A stretch of 5,087 bases of DNA from Planctomycetota bacterium (GTDB lineage: Bacteria; Planctomycetota; Phycisphaerae; FEN-1346; JAACEH01). This document shows, one piece after another, positions 5,038 to 5,087 of this stretch. Positions within the stretch are counted from its first letter, which is position 1, and every line of letters begins with the position of its first letter. Location of the stretch: positions 1 to 5,087 of the forward strand of contig JAFGPY010000262.1 in assembly GCA_016935955.1 (NCBI GenBank), read 5' to 3'. The position numbers and the translations under genes are program-made. A model generated the notes under the pieces. The model searched no databases. It was not told the origin of the DNA and saw only the letters and a program-made list of their open reading frames with translations.

Positions 5038-5087
5038 TCCCGTCGCCTTGCGCGCCGCGAACCGGTCGGTATCTGACGACAAGGCGG

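Larger units (their letters stand above)
4384..5087. other. Gene-free region upstream of the operon
   Basis: I find no supportable protein gene in these 704 nt. The open frames on both strands are arginine- and proline-rich, overlap one another and match no family I recognise, as expected from GC-rich non-coding DNA. What can be seen is structural: a 13-bp inverted repeat (4386-4453), a 7-bp stem at 4564-4580, CGAAAACGG repeats near 4807-4825, and a TTAA-core palindrome with related boxes between 4928 and 5037. I looked for SRP RNA, RNase P RNA, tmRNA and tRNA hallmarks and saw none. Confidence 0.6.

Noticed and set aside
4801..5040. CRISPR array or replication origin
   Set aside because: Repeats are too short and irregular for CRISPR, and no DnaA-box cluster is visible near the AT-rich palindrome.

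Overview
The window is the 5' part of a bacterial fatty-acid and phospholipid synthesis operon, read entirely on the minus strand from right to left: rpmF, plsX, fabH, fabD, fabG and the first 23 codons of an acyl carrier protein gene (acpP) that runs off the left edge. Every complete gene keeps its family's catalytic or metal-binding residues and a near-standard length, so all look functional. Together they supply type II fatty acid synthesis. FabD loads malonyl groups onto ACP, FabH starts the chain, FabG does the first reduction of each cycle, and PlsX moves finished acyl chains from ACP to phosphate for phospholipid synthesis. RpmF (ribosomal protein L32) shares the transcript, which can tie membrane synthesis to ribosome production.

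Layout from right to left. Positions 4384-5087 hold no gene I can support. This stretch contains a 16-bp TTAA-core palindrome with related half-sites (4928-5037), short CGAAAACGG repeats, and a 13-bp inverted repeat (4386-4453). Next come a minus-strand intrinsic terminator (4364-4383) and, directly abutting it, a sigma70-like promoter (4336-4363). A short leader with a 9-bp hairpin (4301-4321) leads into rpmF. rpmF, plsX and fabH are packed tightly: a 4-nt gap, then a 4-nt GTGA overlap. fabH and fabD are separated by 206 nt, of which about 122 nt is a compact element made of two inverted REP-like hairpins, each with GTAG directly at its foot, inside a 10-bp outer inverted repeat. The fabD-fabG gap is 52 nt. 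The fabG-acpP gap is 83 nt and carries another strong hairpin.

The organism is a high-GC bacterium; strong Shine-Dalgarno sites and several GTG starts are visible. The gene order rpmF-plsX-fabH-fabD-fabG-acpP is shared by Proteobacteria and several other phyla. I lean weakly towards Planctomycetota or a similar environmental lineage, but the sequence alone does not settle it. The core genes are ordinary. The parts worth a second look are the GTAG-REP pair inserted inside the operon and the structured, gene-free region upstream of the promoter.
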